Of a stretch of 64,000 bases of DNA, positions 23,992 through 37,918 are shown piece by piece. The notes under the pieces are model-generated. The model was not told the DNA's origin. It searched no databases and saw nothing but the letters and a program-made list of their open reading frames with translations. A program made the translations under genes and the position numbers. Where the stretch lies: assembly GCA_030077755.1 (NCBI GenBank), contig JAQJZZ010000013.1:434001-498000 (forward strand). Direction: 5' to 3'. The first letter of the stretch is position 1; each line of letters starts with the position of its first letter. The DNA is from Filosporella fistucella. Lineage: Eukaryota > Ascomycota > Leotiomycetes > Helotiales.

Positions 23992-25609
23992 CTTCTTGGT
24001 TGTTCCGTATTGTGTGTGATCAGCGGCGCTGAGATTTCATCAAGAGGTTTGGATCTTAGGCGGCTTCAAAATATGGAAAGGGAGAGGGAAGCCCTCCATA
24101 TGTCGCACATCAGAAATACCCTTTTAGCCTCAATACAACTACGACATACTGACAACTCTCTGAGATGTACTTTCTTAGATGTGGACGTTGAACCAGATGC
24201 TGTGTATATCACGTGATAAACTTTTACATCGATTTGTGATGTCTTGAATCTTTGTCACATTCTGCTTGTGTGCTTCTCGTGAGCACTGAACACTATTTTG
24301 CCACATTTAATTTTCCCTTGTATCCCCAGTCCGTTTCTGAACTCGCCATCTCTACCGGCCGTCTTTTTCAAGCATTTGACTGTTCCTTCCAACATTTTCG
24401 AAAGCCAAACCAATGCTAACCATAGCTAAATGTCAGGATATCTTCACAGGGCAGAGTTCTCCAGATCACCGTCACCAAAAACATCATTTACAGTTGTATG
24501 GCCAAATGGAGGCTGATGTTTTATTAACTCACTAGTTGTTTATCTTTAGCTTGAATGTAGATGATAGAAAAAGTATTAGGCAATGAGAGAAGGCACCAAA
24601 CCAGTCACGTAAGGTAGCCCTTCAAGTCCAAGACTCCAAATTGTCTTGTATAATGAGTGCAGTGAACATGAAGTCTTCAACGACAAGCCTGGCACCGAGC
24701 ACCACGAGCACATGGACACCTCCCTTTCGAACAATTAATGATCTATTCTGGAGCTTCTGATTCATGCATTGTATCAACTACAACTACAGTACAACTACTT
24801 TTCGACCGCTGCTACAGCCTCAAATAGCGCCACTCCGAGAAGAATCTCGAAACATTTATAAAGGAAGGATTTAGAGATAAGGGCTGAGTGGAACGAAAGC
24901 TTGCTTTCTCCTTGCGGTGACTACCCCATTACTACATTGCAAAGGACAAATCGAAAGTAAGTGAGCTCGAAGCTCGGCTATACTTTCGCGCGAATACCTA
25001 GAGATTACAGTCATACATCTGAATATAAATTGTGGCCATGCAATTAAGGCATACAGAAGTAACATTCCAAAATCTTGGACTTTTGACAAGACAGAACAAA
25101 ATGATATTGAGCAACGAATAAATTGAATTGCAAGAGGGCCAACGAAAACCACTTCGCTGTGTTTGCACTGAACATAAATGGCTGTCTCCGCGCGAAACCC
25201 TCAAGCTTTCTCGTCATGACGGAGAGCTGCTTAAAACAGTGTAATGGAATTGCTCGGGAGTTTGTACTCGAATATGTTGTTGACGATTCCGTGACGTGCC
25301 AGGGGCTTAATCGCGGACCCTTCCATACTTATGTATATTTCCATCTCGAAATATACGAACAACAACTTTTATTCATGGCTCCCCAAAAAGAGTGTTTTAG
25401 ACCAGAAAGTTACGACAGTCTGTCGAGTGTTGAAGAGTGGATCCGTTGGAAATCTGTTCGGAGCGCACCCGCACATATATTTATCCGACCCGACGCTAAT
25501 CGGCCAATCTACGGCAGTCGAAAGCAGCCGCATCGCAAGAAATTCTTCCTCTAGAACTTTTTTTGGACCTCGAAGCTTCAGCTCATACAACCCCACTACA
25601 AACTCCAAA
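23992..25609. other. Intergenic, no gene seen
   Basis: 1.6 kb between TAD2 and KRR1. A plus-strand frame at 25123-25554 and a minus-strand frame at 24871-25204 are open but biased in no useful way and unsupported. The right end must hold the KRR1 promoter and 5' UTR. Confidence 0.5.
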
Positions 25610-26767
<1,158 letters not shown>

Positions 26768-27830
26768 GATGTTTATACTTTGCTTGTGGAAATGGCATTT
26801 GCGAGGCGTTTTGGTGGCATTCTGAGGGAGTTGAAAAGGGATGTTCTTGTATGAAGACTGAAAGTCGATCGATTAGCCTAGCAAGATTGATTTTCAAAGA
26901 CATAGTTGTTTGCCTTGACCCAGTAATTGAGATGACTAACTGCTCCACGGATTATATCGTATAGACGGCTCAATCGTCCTATATGTTCCCACATGAATAA
27001 GCCTACTAGAATTTATTCCCAAGTACCACTTATTCTCCTCCATTACTCCTCAACGGTCAACGATACTAAGAACATCGAAACACCCTAAACTATATCGATT
27101 GGCAAACAAGAATTTGCAATAACTCCTTAAACCTTTCATATTGATTTATTCATGGCTATAGATACCCCTTACCTCTTACTCTTCCTATTCCCGTATCTAA
27201 ATACTCTGTAACCTCTCATTATATTTCCAGATCTTCCCTCTACCAAACCCCTCTATCCAAAAACTTACATACATTTCTAGCCTAGAGCACATAAAGACAC
27301 CCATCTAATACCATCTGATCTCGTGCAACTCGGTTTTCCAGCGTCTCTAATAACCTCACATATTTGACACACATGAAACATTCCAACCCCACAGGTTCAT
27401 TCCAGACAAGATATATCACTTCACTTTGGAAATTGCAATAGAACACATATTAGAACTCAAGCAGTTGTATTGGCACATGCTACATATTGGTGTACAAGGC
27501 AACAACCAGGACCGTCCACGTCCATCGCTAATTCAACCAGGACTTTAAACGCCAGTACGCCTCCCATTCAAAGCTTTTTGGCTGTGATCTCCCACCCTTC
27601 CATGCTGAGACATAAAAGAAACCCCCTTCAAATCTCTAAGTCTGAACAGTTCTTCCAGCTCCAACGCCTGTCCTACCCCCGAAGCCGCGTCCAGCTTGGG
27701 TGTTTGACATTGCTCTCTATCTATCACATGGATCGCCCAAAGTAACGTCATCAACGTTTCTACACTAGGCGAATTACCCATCGCAAGACGACTCACATCT
27801 GTGGAGGAGAGACAGTCGTAGAGCTGCTGT
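26768..27830. other. Convergent 3' regions of KRR1 and hacA
   Basis: The two genes converge, so this is mostly 3' UTR. The minus-strand frame continues to 27545 only if the hacA unconventional intron is retained. No additional gene seen. Confidence 0.6.
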
Positions 27831-29038
27831 TCAGACGCTGACCGCATTGCCACCATCGTCGCATCCATAAGAGGACGCGCCAAGTTGGGGCTGCAGGCTA
27901 GCAGTCGTCTCAGCAAGCGAATCCGTAGACTGAATCTCGGGCGCAGGCTGGTCGTCTTGTTGGACGAGGAATTCGTTGTAGTCGTAGTCGTCAATGACGC
28001 TTTCGTCGAAGTGAGCCATATTATTATAGTCAAAATTGATGGCGTTGATTGCAGGGTAGACCCTGTCTGTATAGAGGTCATGATCTGCCTGAGAGGTTCC
28101 AGGAAGGTCAAAAAAGCTTGCGAAGTTATGCTCAAGAGCATGCTCATCGCCAAGATTTGAGAGGCCATTGTAGGCATCGCTGTCATCCAGGGCCGTTGTT
28201 CTACTGACTGACACTGCAGGTCGCACAACATCGCGGCAGGATGTTGTGTCATATCAGTAGAACTGGCGTTGAAATCGGCTGGTTTGATCTCTGGCGAGAG
28301 GGAGGCTGGGTTTACTGTTTGAGGGATGGATTGTGATTCTAGAGATTGAGTGCTGATGGGGAGATTATCTGTATCTCTGGAACCAAATAGGTTTTGGGAT
28401 AGGGTAACTGGCGTGGATTGTCGGATCGCATCGGTCTTGACAGGAGTTGATGTAATCGATCCGGCGATTGATCCGGCGCGAAAGATTGATACGTCACCTC
28501 CGAGCTTCTCTACTGCTGCTTGGAGAAGAGCGTTCTGTGCTTCCATATTGGCCAGACGCATCTCGAGGTCTTGGTTCTTCCTCTCGACTGCCATCTTTTG
28601 TGCCTCGAGTTGTTCAACCTCTTGGCGTTTGCGTTCCCTCGACGATTGAGCTGCACGACGGTTGCGGAGAACCCGTTCGACTCGTCGCTGCTCCTTTTCA
28701 TCTTCGGTCTTTGCTCGCTTCCTAAACTGAGTGTTAGCTGATTGGTCTATAATTGTGCAAGTTGTATCCAATATGTACCTTGGCGGAAGGTTTGTCTTTG
28801 GCTCTGGTAATTGTTGTCCCCAGGATTTCCTCTTCTTGACTGGCTTCTTTTCTGGTGCCGGTGTACCAGCCATACTGCCATCCAGGGAACCTCCAAACAT
28901 GCTATCATCCTCATATGACTGAGGAGTCATGCCTTCATCAATCGTGTCGTTGAATAGAGGTGGGTACATTGTACCGGGCGTTGAGACAAAGCTCTCGGCT
29001 GGTGAATGCTCGAACTTGACTTTGGGTGAGTTCTCCAT
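27831..29038 (-). CDS. hacA: HacA/HAC1 bZIP transcription factor of the unfolded protein response
   Basis: Master activator of the ER-stress response. Starts MENSPKVKFEHSPAESF (29038). A conventional intron (about 28722-28778) separates PKTNLPPR from KRAKTEDEKEQRR. The bZIP follows: basic region VLRNRRAAQSSRERKR and a leucine zipper through LEAQ..LANMEAQNALLQAAVEKLG. The first frame continues to AAMLCDLQCQ and would end at 27545; a second frame picks up at the same spot (TTALDDSDAYNGL...) with acidic, aromatic sequence such as NNMAHFDESVIDDYDYNEF, ending at 27831. Moving between these frames needs removal of a number of bases equal to 2 modulo 3, as the 20-nt IRE1-spliced intron of filamentous fungi does. 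The span given assumes the spliced form. Confidence 0.9.
28190..28224 (-). promoter_or_regulatory. Region of the hacA unconventional (IRE1) intron
   Basis: The minus strand here reads ...GACCTGCAGTGTCAG..., containing CTGCAG and CAG elements of the C-N-G type that IRE1 cleaves, with an ACGGCCCTG stretch about 20 nt downstream. Several 20-nt solutions fit the frame change; the exact cleavage points were not fixed by eye. Confidence 0.6.
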
Positions 29039-32000
29039 CGTGATGTGATGTTGATGTCTAGTGGGATGGTCAAGTGTGATCTGTGGCTTGTGTGTATGGC
29101 CTTGTCAAGATCCCCCTCAGTAGATGTATGCACTGGGGGCGAGCATAATGAAGTGGACACGGTGGCCTCAAGGGCAGGGTGACTCAGTGAAAGGGAGAGG
29201 CAGCAGAGTTGTGCTGCGGACCCAATCAGGTATGGGGAGATGTGGAGAGGAAGAAGGGGTGGTGCTTGCTGCCTTGGAGGTATCGATGTATTGTGTGAGG
29301 ATTGAAAGAGATGTTGGTGGGAGGGAGATGTGTCTTTATGGAAAGAGGACACTTGGTTTCAATTAAGCGAGAGCTGACGGCGGATGGCACGCTAAGCCAG
29401 TTTTGGATGCTGCCCTCCCTTTGAACAGCCCTCGTCTGGTTTCCTTTTTTAGGCTGTGCCAGCCCCTGAACCCTCGCACATTGAACAGCTCGTATGCATG
29501 TGGGTGTAAGGAGGTTGAGAAGGTCCGCCGCCCCCGTGCTTGCGACGGCTCCGTTGCGCAAGACCTCCATCTGGCATGGTTCCAGAGGCGGCGACACTCA
29601 AGCAGCCCACTTTGACTGTTCCAGTCCCACCAAAAGTCCCCATCACTCGTGGAACAAAAGAATCAATTCGAAAGACTCGACGTCGTCTTCGTGTTTCACA
29701 CCCTCATCGTGCTCCCTGATACGGCACTTGATTTGTTACACGGCTTCACGGTTACACCAGCTACGAACTCTACCATAGAAATAATAGGGGCTGAATGGCG
29801 ATCAGGGTCAAGTATCCCCACTCAGCACTGTTCAGCATTCAGTGTCCAGCCTCACCATCCGGTCCAGAGGTCCCTGAAAGAGAGGCCCAGGCTGCGCGGT
29901 CCGTACGGGAAGGCAAGGAAGATACCCATAACGTACCCCGCGTATCACTGAAATGGCGATGCTGTGGGCTGGTTCTGGATTTATTGCTTCGGAAATAGTG
30001 ATTGCCATTGGAGTCTGGTATGATATGGCAATATCATTACTCCGTAAAGAAATTCAGAGTCTGATCACAATATCACTTGCAGAGCCGCGAAAAACAACAA
30101 TTCTACGATACTTTCCCGGACTCCTGATTCAGCCAAGTATAGGTTCAGCAACGCCTACTCAGCCCCTATCTATCCTTCAGTTGGTTGGCGGTCAAAAGTT
30201 GGAAAACAAAAATAAAAATGTTGATGTCCCTTCCCGAACAGCACATTCCTCACCTCAGACTAGAAACAAGAAGATCGAATCAGATCAACTCTTGGGATTC
30301 TTGGTGCATGGATCAATCCAATCATGCCTCGAAACTTTCCACTTACATTCAAACCGCCCCTGTATCAACTGAAAGGGTACTTGCAAAGCCTGATGCTTCA
30401 CAAGCAGCATCTAAAGTTCTGTCTGACTCGATACAGAAGAGGCAAAATGTCAACTGATTCAAGGCCGTCTCTTCTTTATCAAAAGGTGTCACACCACCAA
30501 AAAGAAAAGTATATTGTATATTAAAAATTGCATAGTCAAACCCTCATTCCCTTTCATCGTCTCTGCCGACCGGAAAATCAATTAACGGGCGGCCCGGCCA
30601 TTCCTCTGCACTTATCATGCAGCCCGTCAACACACCCACCAACGGAAGCGCTGAAAGGAGAAGGCGGAGCTGAACTGCCTCGCTGCACAAGCAATGTATT
30701 TTTGCTTGATCAATCGAAGAATAGGCCATTACATCGTCTACCAAAGAAGCAAACGATGAATTGCGGCGTCGAAATACAATTACGACTTATCTTCTGACCC
30801 CGCCTCAGAATGCGACATGAGGAAATGCTATCGAGATTATGTGCATCCTTACGAGCGCATTTACCAGAGAAGAAGCCGCTGGATGAGGCAACTCGATATC
30901 TCACACCTGCTTTCTGTGCTTATCTCACTATCATGCCTTGAACTTATGATTGTCGTGTAGTACGATACGATGATAGGCAGTCATATTTGGAGCGACAGGA
31001 TCTTTCAAATCTGACTGCATGTGCGCATCCCCATCTCACTCAATTATGGCTCGCTATGTTTCTCCCAACAGTATCTTTAGCATCCAACTGAAAATCCTTC
31101 CATCTGAAAATACCTGTAACCCAACACCACTATTTCGATCCTGCATCCTCCAGATTCCATCCTTCCATCCGCCCTCAATAATAGCCCAACCCTCCCTCAC
31201 ATACCAATCTCAAATTCATCTAATTACTTGCCTCCCTCTATCAAAAAAAATATATTACCTCCTTCCCACAAGTCCCCATCCTTACATCCAAGATTGAGAC
31301 AAGGATACCACGCGAATTGCGAAATCTCAGGATAAGTTACCCCTGTTTTCCCCCCTGGTCCTTACCATTACAACACACCTCCGAAACATCCTTCTAGAAC
31401 ATAGCCATTTCTATCTGCAAGCACTGTTTCGCTCCGTGTAGTTCTTCCGAATGAGTTTTTCCGTCACCCGGAGAATCGCCCGGAGAGTACCAAGGAGGAG
31501 GTCAGATGATTGTGTTATGCGAAGGTGCAATGGCAAGAGATGGGGAGAATAGATTAAAAATGCGGAGGCGACGGGAGGGAGAGGCTGGAAGAGAGGGAGG
31601 GAATGGTGGATTGTTTGTGGGGAAGTGTGAGGATGGAAGGGAGAGATTCCGGGGTAGATTGGAGGGGAAGGAAGGGTTTTCTTGAGGCGTGATCTCCAAG
31701 GGATTGAGGGAGCAAGGGGAGGAGATTCGATATCACTGTAAGTTAAATTTAAGCCGAGAAATGTAAGTCTACAACCTCGAGAGTTGAGGGGATAGATGGG
31801 TAAGAGGCAAGTGAGTAATGTATCACGTGAAAGATCACATGATTAATCCGTAGTCGTAGGTAACTAGGTAGGAAACAACAGTGGACCATATCTCCTTAGC
31901 AGGAGCTTAATCCCAGGTAAAGTGTCCAAAGTGAAGTACGATCATAGCTACACTCTTTCTTCGGATTCTCTTAGCAGCATACACGGTTCAATTATGCAAT

Positions 32001-33228
32001 TTGTGTCAGGATGCTACCAAACACTTACATCCCTTAATTCACAGGTTCACGCAGCGAGCAGTCCAAGAACCAAACACAAAATGTCAAAAATATCAAATCT
32101 CCTACCTATGATAACTCTTTGCCACTCCTATGTCTCGAGGTTTTTCCACTATCATTCTCTCCTATCGTATTCCCGTCTTGAATTCACTTATCAGTAAATT
32201 AGGTAAGATTACCTAAATGCTCAGCCTCCGACGGCCTCCAAAGCTATTAATACCATACTGTATCTTGTCAGAGCAAGCAAATTAGCTTGAGGTAGTATCC
32301 CACCATCATGAATAGGAGAAGGTATGACGATACTACTTTCTATAGATGTTTTATGTTTGACATCTTTCGCCATCCACGTGAGTCTCTTTGCCCATGCCCC
32401 TGGGTTCAATCTCGCTCAAGTAGCCTAAAATTATTGTAGGAGACGTTTCTTTTGTTGTTGTGTATTGCTTCCTGAAAGCTACAGGTTCTACTATTTCACG
32501 GTTGGTGGATTGGGATTGCGTGTAAGTATTTACGGGTCTTGTGAAGGAACGCAATTGCAACGAATGCTCTGTGAAGTGCTCTACCACCAATTCTAGTCAA
32601 CTCCGAGGCTCTGCCTCTGGAATCAGCCTAGGCCCAATTTCAAAGCACCCAAGGGGTGTTGGGCAAGAATATACACACCGTGTACTCAGGAAGGAGGCTC
32701 GGGTCAGGACAGCCACTCTTTGTGGAGCCAATCAATTGGTTGACGGGCGTTACGAGTGGTATCAGCTACGGCCGATTTTGCAGTCATTGCCCTCAAGCAC
32801 TTTGCAAATGGCCAGAACCTTCCTGAGTAAATGGTTCGCAAAAGCTAACCTTCGAACGGATCCTGCAAAGTGGTCGGCAAAGTGATTCGCAAAGCCAAAC
32901 TAGCTATGATCTGGTAATCCCCTATGACTTGATTCGCGACATATAATGCTTCTTTTTCAAGGCTTGCAGAAGCTACCGAATGAGAGGGCGAGGCAACCAT
33001 ACTGTACATGCACCTGCGCTTCATCCTCATTGCTAGCTTACGCCTTCTATCGAATCTGAGGATGAGGCATCAATATGTGCATGCACCTTCATCACGGACT
33101 TCATTTCCGCTTCCATTGTTGAAGCTGGAGAATAAAAGAATCTCGAGGATCCTATTCAATTGTGAGTGCTAATTTTCTGTAACCAAAGTCCTATTCATAA
33201 CTCTTCATCGATCTTTGCATATGTCATC
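29039..33228. other. 4.2-kb gene-poor stretch upstream of hacA
   Basis: Contains the hacA promoter and 5' leader at its left. All frames are short and overlap on both strands; none carries a recognisable motif or joins by plausible introns. Low-complexity purine tracts occur at about 31560-31720 and pyrimidine-rich runs at 31080-31230. Nothing else recognised. Confidence 0.5.
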
Positions 33229-34188
33229 ATGGTTTTTTTCCGGACCCTTTTATCGTATCTCAATTCCTTCTGGCATTGTGGTCGTCGCCAGAATAATCAC
33301 GTGCATCAGCATCACTTTGAAGGTTTTCGGGCTCTGGAACGGATGAGGGAAGATAATGGACTCCTTCTTGCCCTATTCATAACTACTTTCTTTCCTGCGT
33401 CAATTAGCATCATGGCTCGGGTAGAAAGAAGTACACTGCCTCAAACGGGAGATCCGATGAAGTTCAGATCCTCAATGCAATCAGACTACTCCATGTTATC
33501 AATCACAGCCGCTATTCTTGCGCAACTGGATATCACGGCAATGGCTTTTCAAAAATTGGATCAAATGCACTGGACGGCTAACGCTGCCCTCGTCACAAGT
33601 CTTGTGTGTAGTTGTCTATCTGCTTGGACAGCAACGACATGTTTCCGTCTCTTAGCCAGTCTTGACAGGCCAGACACCCTCCGTGACTGGCTCAGCATAC
33701 CGGCTTCTCGAAAAGCCCGTTTAGACTTCGAGAAGACTCTGAAAATGAAGTTGATTGGCATTGAGGCAGATTCGGAAGATACCATCAAGCTGATTCGCGT
33801 GTCCATCAGCCAATTCTTACTCGACAACAGGTGGAAATATGCAAGTTTCTATTCATGCACCATGCTATCAGCTCCCTCCATCTTCTTACATTGCTCTTTG
33901 CTGGGCTTCCTAGCTGCATTGGGCATTTACTTGGGAAGTGTCTGGAGCAAGAACCTCAGTCCAGTGGCAGGCGATGCGGCTTCGAGAGCGGTTCTAATAT
34001 GTTATACCGTTTGTCTTCTGGTGGGAACGTCTCTGTTTTTTGTGTCGAATAACAGAAAGAATGCAGATAGAGATTTCATTGGAAAGTGGATGCGGTCTCT
34101 GGAGCAGGCGCCAGCTCGGAGTCGACCTCAGACCGATGTTGAAGTTGGAATTTCGAGTGATTTAGGATCGGGGAAAGACGACGATTAA
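33229..34188 (+). CDS. Predicted multi-pass membrane protein, unknown function
   Basis: Intronless, 319 residues. The frame opens upstream of an ATG only with a GTG, so the ATG at 33229 (MVFFRTLLSYL) is taken as start. Hydrophobic segments lie near residues 45-60 (LLLALFITTFFPASISIM), 90-110, 120-150 (ANAALVTSLVCSCLSAW), 220-250 (STMLSAPS-like and LLGFLAALGIYLG) and 265-285 (AVLICYTVCLLVGTSLFF), giving perhaps four or five helices. A charged middle loop (KMKLIGIEADSEDTIKLIR) and a hydrophilic C-terminus ending GKDDD. No known family recognised. Layout resembles other orphan fungal membrane proteins. No operon-like neighbour. Confidence 0.7.
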   Translation: MVFFRTLLSYLNSFWHCGRRQNNHVHQHHFEGFRALERMREDNGLLLALFITTFFPASISIMARVERSTLPQTGDPMKFRSSMQSDYSMLSITAAILAQLDITAMAFQKLDQMHWTANAALVTSLVCSCLSAWTATTCFRLLASLDRPDTLRDWLSIPASRKARLDFEKTLKMKLIGIEADSEDTIKLIRVSISQFLLDNRWKYASFYSCTMLSAPSIFLHCSLLGFLAALGIYLGSVWSKNLSPVAGDAASRAVLICYTVCLLVGTSLFFVSNNRKNADRDFIGKWMRSLEQAPARSRPQTDVEVGISSDLGSGKDDD

Positions 34189-34413
34189 TGTGACATGAAA
34201 CTAAGAATTGTTGAACTGACTATGCAGAAAGGATAATCCTGTTGTGTTGAGGTGTAAAAGAGTCTGTTGTCTAATTGCGAGGGAACGAGAACGGTATTAT
34301 TTTATTAATCAGGCATCATGGGTATACAACAAAAGTCAGCTTCATTCTTTTCGCTTGGGATTTAGGAATCTTGCTTATGTTTTTGAACGAATCATTGAAC
34401 TTTACAGAGAAAG

Positions 34414-35061
34414 TTACAACTTCAGTCCATTTCCACTACTCCTCAAAAACAATCCATCTTCATCAATCCCTTCAATAGCTCCCTTTTCTCTCAAATCCTT
34501 CACCTCCTCTCTCACCGCCTGCCTGATTTTCTCTGAGATCCCCTTCCCATCTTTATCATTCAGCTTCACTCTCGGTCCTTCGCCTAACGCAATATTCTTC
34601 CTCTCAGCATCACTAATCTCGCTCGCTTCACGATTACCTCCTGGCCGAGGAATAATATGAAAATGGGAATGTGGGACAGTCTGTCCTGCTTCCGCTCCTG
34701 ATTTACTCTCAGCTTTCTCATTCTCACAACTCACGACATTAAGTCACATACCATTCGCCTGTATCACATTCCAACTCGTATCCTCCGACTCCACCTCTAG
34801 TGCCCTCAAAATCGCTCTCGTCAAAACAGGTAGCCAAAATCCTATAACTGCTGATTCCTCCACCGTCATTTCAGTACTCTTAGCAATATGTCTTCTTGGA
34901 CAGACGAGAACATGACCCGGTGATAGAGGTGCGATGTCTAGGAAGGCGATGACGGTCGATGTGGATAGCACGGGATAAGCGGAGCCGTGTGGAGAGGAGA
35001 TTATAGAGGGGGATGGGGAAGGTGGGGTTGAGGAAGAAATGAGACAGAAGGGGCAAGGCAT
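34414..35061 (-). CDS. HIT-family nucleotide hydrolase
   Basis: Histidine-triad protein. Exon 1 (from 35061) encodes MPCPFCLIS, with the N-terminal zinc-like cysteine pair, then the HIT fold: AFLDIAPLSPGHVLVCPRRHIAKSTEM and SWNVIQANG. An intron of about 50-60 nt (34690-34745) joins in phase to QTVPHSHFHIIPR, the catalytic H-x-H-x-H-x-x triad with His nucleophile. The C-terminal half is charged (REEVKDLREKGAIEG). Length about 185 residues. HIT proteins cleave phosphoramidates or dinucleoside polyphosphates; the particular substrate cannot be told. Close to the HINT/HNT-like fungal members with a C-terminal extension. Confidence 0.88.
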
Positions 35062-35774
35062 TGTGGATTGAGATTCAAAATGATGAGAATGAAATGGAGG
35101 TTATGTTGTGGAGGTTTAAAGAGGCATAAGGTAGGTACAGTGCTGGAATGAGGTGAGGTGAGGTTAGATGCAGGTAAGCATTCACGTGACGAGATTGGAC
35201 ATATGCATGCTGACGCAGACAACACTTCTGTACCGGAGGCTCCTATTTCAAGAGTATAGAATTTATTGTTTCAAGTATTGAGTAAAGTGAGCCTCAAACT
35301 GTTGCCTCCTTTTGACAAATTCTCAAATTTGCTACACTGAGAGCAGAGGTGCTGGCATACAAATGTTAATGCCCCTTTCATACTTTTTCTCGAGCTTCAA
35401 TTCCAAAATGCTACGGTTTCTCTCACCCAGCACCATACAGTTTTTGCAAACGATATTTGGATGATGAATGAAAACTAGTAGAGAATGCCTAGTGAAACTT
35501 GACATCGAGGTTGGGGCAAGCGAGATTTGCCGAGTGCAGAAAGGGGGCGGTGTGGCAAACGATACAGTGATATCGTAGGTAAGGGAGGCCTGTCCAGGTT
35601 CCATTTCTCCAATACCTCAGACAGAATTAATAGTCTGCAGTCTCAAAGTTGCTACCTGCGATGAGCTCAGACATTGCTGCTGAAATGTACAATTCGGCTC
35701 CTGGATATATTCTCATCGTTCATCCCATCTCTTCCTCCAATGACAACCCACATCACCATCCCAACTTCACGAGC
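35062..35774. other. Intergenic, no gene seen
   Basis: Upstream of the HIT gene and downstream of a broken secreted-protein gene. No coding signal; promoter of the HIT gene expected at the left end. Confidence 0.55.
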
Positions 35775-36620
35775 TTAATCCCCACTTGCCCCTAAAACAA
35801 GTGAAGCAGTATCAGCAAAAATACTTGGATTCGCAGTGCATCCCGATACCCCAATAAAGACAAATTCCGGACGAGCTGCAACGAAGGTTGAAGTTATTTG
35901 CGTCCAGTCGACAGAAATATGCGCAGAGTCTGCCGTTGTCCAGGTCTGATAACTTGATCCAACACCAACATGTATAACACCTCCCGAAACATCTGCAACG
36001 GTGTCGGTCCTATAGTATATCGAAAATATGTATGTATTGCCAGCGTTGAGGGCGAGGACGGGTTGCGACAACATCCAGCTTGATTGGAGATTTTGTGTGC
36101 CGAATTTGAAAAATCTAATGGTACAGAGATACTTCGTTAGTACATTGTCTTTTGGTTACTCCTTTGATTACAAGTCTTATGTGAAGAAATATCTTGTGAA
36201 TTCTCAATGAGGAGGAAGCACATACCCGAGCCAGTGTTCGCTGCAGAAGTGCTCAAGACCCCGCTTGCTCCGGCCTTCTCTCCGGAATGAATTCCATCGT
36301 AAGTGCTATCCCAAGAACGGACAAAAACGCCAGTTTGATCTTCGAAATCTCCATTGAAAAGAAGATATTGAGCTGGGGTAGATGGTCATCCTGCGGAAGA
36401 TGCAGGTGGTGGTGGTGCAGTTGATGTTAGTGTGCTGCAAAATTAACTTTGAGATTTGAGAGACGATGTAGCTGCAGCAAGTTCGACAAGATCGTTATAT
36501 TAAACTGTAAGATATGTACATTGGGTTTCTGAAGGGATTGTTAAGCCTGGCACTACATTGATTGCATTGCTAGTCCTGAGGGGCACGCCAAGAAAAACTG
36601 AAAATACAACACTCTTCATG
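35775..36620 (-). pseudogene. Broken gene for a small secreted beta-sandwich-type protein
   Basis: The minus strand from ATG 36620 reads MKSVVFSVFLG..., a plausible signal peptide, and GT-AG borders follow. Next comes a Pro/Ser/Thr linker (STAPPPPASSAG) that runs into an in-frame TGA before PSTPAQYLLFNGDFEDQ, the start of a domain resembling fungal carbohydrate-binding-like (galactose-binding fold) modules: FVRSWDSTYDGIHSG, FFKFGTQNLQSSWMLSQP, GNTYIFSIYYRT, DWTQITSTFVA and FIGVSGCTANPSIFADTASLV. The splice phases between the last two coding blocks also do not match. An intact gene with unusual splicing is the alternative. Role of the parent family unknown; likely extracellular. Confidence 0.45.
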
Positions 36621-37918
36621 TTTACAGAGCGAAGGGGAGCACGAAACTCTCCAGCAAATTCCAAACCAGTTTTGACTTATCGATAAAAGATGAGTAAAAG
36701 CCTAGGACTCAATTGCTGCATTAATATGATACTTTTCTTTCCTTTTGACGCCAGATGCGGATAGGTTTTACCTCCGCTTAGGAGAATTTGGTGTCCAATT
36801 TCTTTTGATCCGTTGCAGAAGGAAACATCATGATTGTCAACGGCTGCCTTACTTGTGAGATCCTAAGCCCAGTTCTCAGAATGAAAGACATCTCGTCTTT
36901 ATGTAGAATTTTGATATATGACGGCTTGTGCTTCAGCGCCAGAACGGATTTATATTGAGATTTCAATCTCTCTGAACGAAAATATTGGAATTAGTTGGAT
37001 GTGTTTTTGATAGATGCTAGTTGTTATATGGGCGTTTGTTTGACAAATAAATAGTTGTCCAAACATCGCTATTAGTGAAAGGTCTACCTCGGTAGATCGT
37101 GTCTGAAGCTACCTGCTACCAAATGGTGACCGATGTACTGAGAAAACAAGACTTTGATCAGTTGATAAAGTACTCGATTTGATTTCTAGTCATATTATTT
37201 ATACAAACTAATATCTCCCCTTGCAATTTCACAGGTCAGTCGCTATCTGGTGAAATGCGTCGGGGAAAATCTTTTCATGCAATCATTACATGATTTTGCA
37301 GGGAGAGTTCGGAAATTTGATCCTCTCTATTGGTTCAAGAGGTGCATGCGTGCAATAAATAAAGCTGTATTGTTGGGATTTGCTCCTCTTCCGCCGAAGT
37401 TTTGTTGTTGTGATGTTTCGGGTTCTGTCGTCTGCCATTTTATTTCTTTCGAGGACTTTGAATTCTGCTGTTATGTGAAACGATTCAGAATAACAATGAA
37501 AAAGTTTATATATTTTGGACATGGAACTGGCCAAGTCACTGTTGCATCCGTGATCAAGAAACCTTATGTATCAAATGAAACTGCAAGTCCCTTTTCTTTC
37601 AACCTTTCATTGTCCACCTCGAACATGCTCGAGCATTAAGTAGGAAGCATCTTTGAGGCGCATGAGGTATGGAGTTTTGTTATTATTATCGATGACTTAC
37701 TTCATACATATATTACTCCTCAAGGCCACCTAAATACTTCAGCAATCAAGTCTGCTTCTACATCCCACAACATTCCAGGTCACTATCATTGTCATTCATC
37801 TTACACGACATCTCAGTCTTCCCAAACTCGTCCATTTGTATAACCAATTTGCATTAAGAAGAGTGTCTATTGAATCAAGTATTATATCTCCACTTGAAAA
37901 TTATCAAGTAGAAGTCGG
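36621..37918. other. Intergenic, no gene seen
   Basis: AT-rich stretch with only short frames on both strands (for instance 36778-36966 and 37250-37639); none is supported by motif or splice logic. Confidence 0.5.

Noticed and set aside
25123..25554. Plus-strand frame upstream of KRR1
   Set aside because: No motif, overlaps an antisense frame, and runs into the likely KRR1 5' UTR.
27545..27830. Continuation of the hacA first frame to 27545
   Set aside because: Only open if the unconventional intron is retained; residues there lack the acidic, conserved pattern seen in the other frame.
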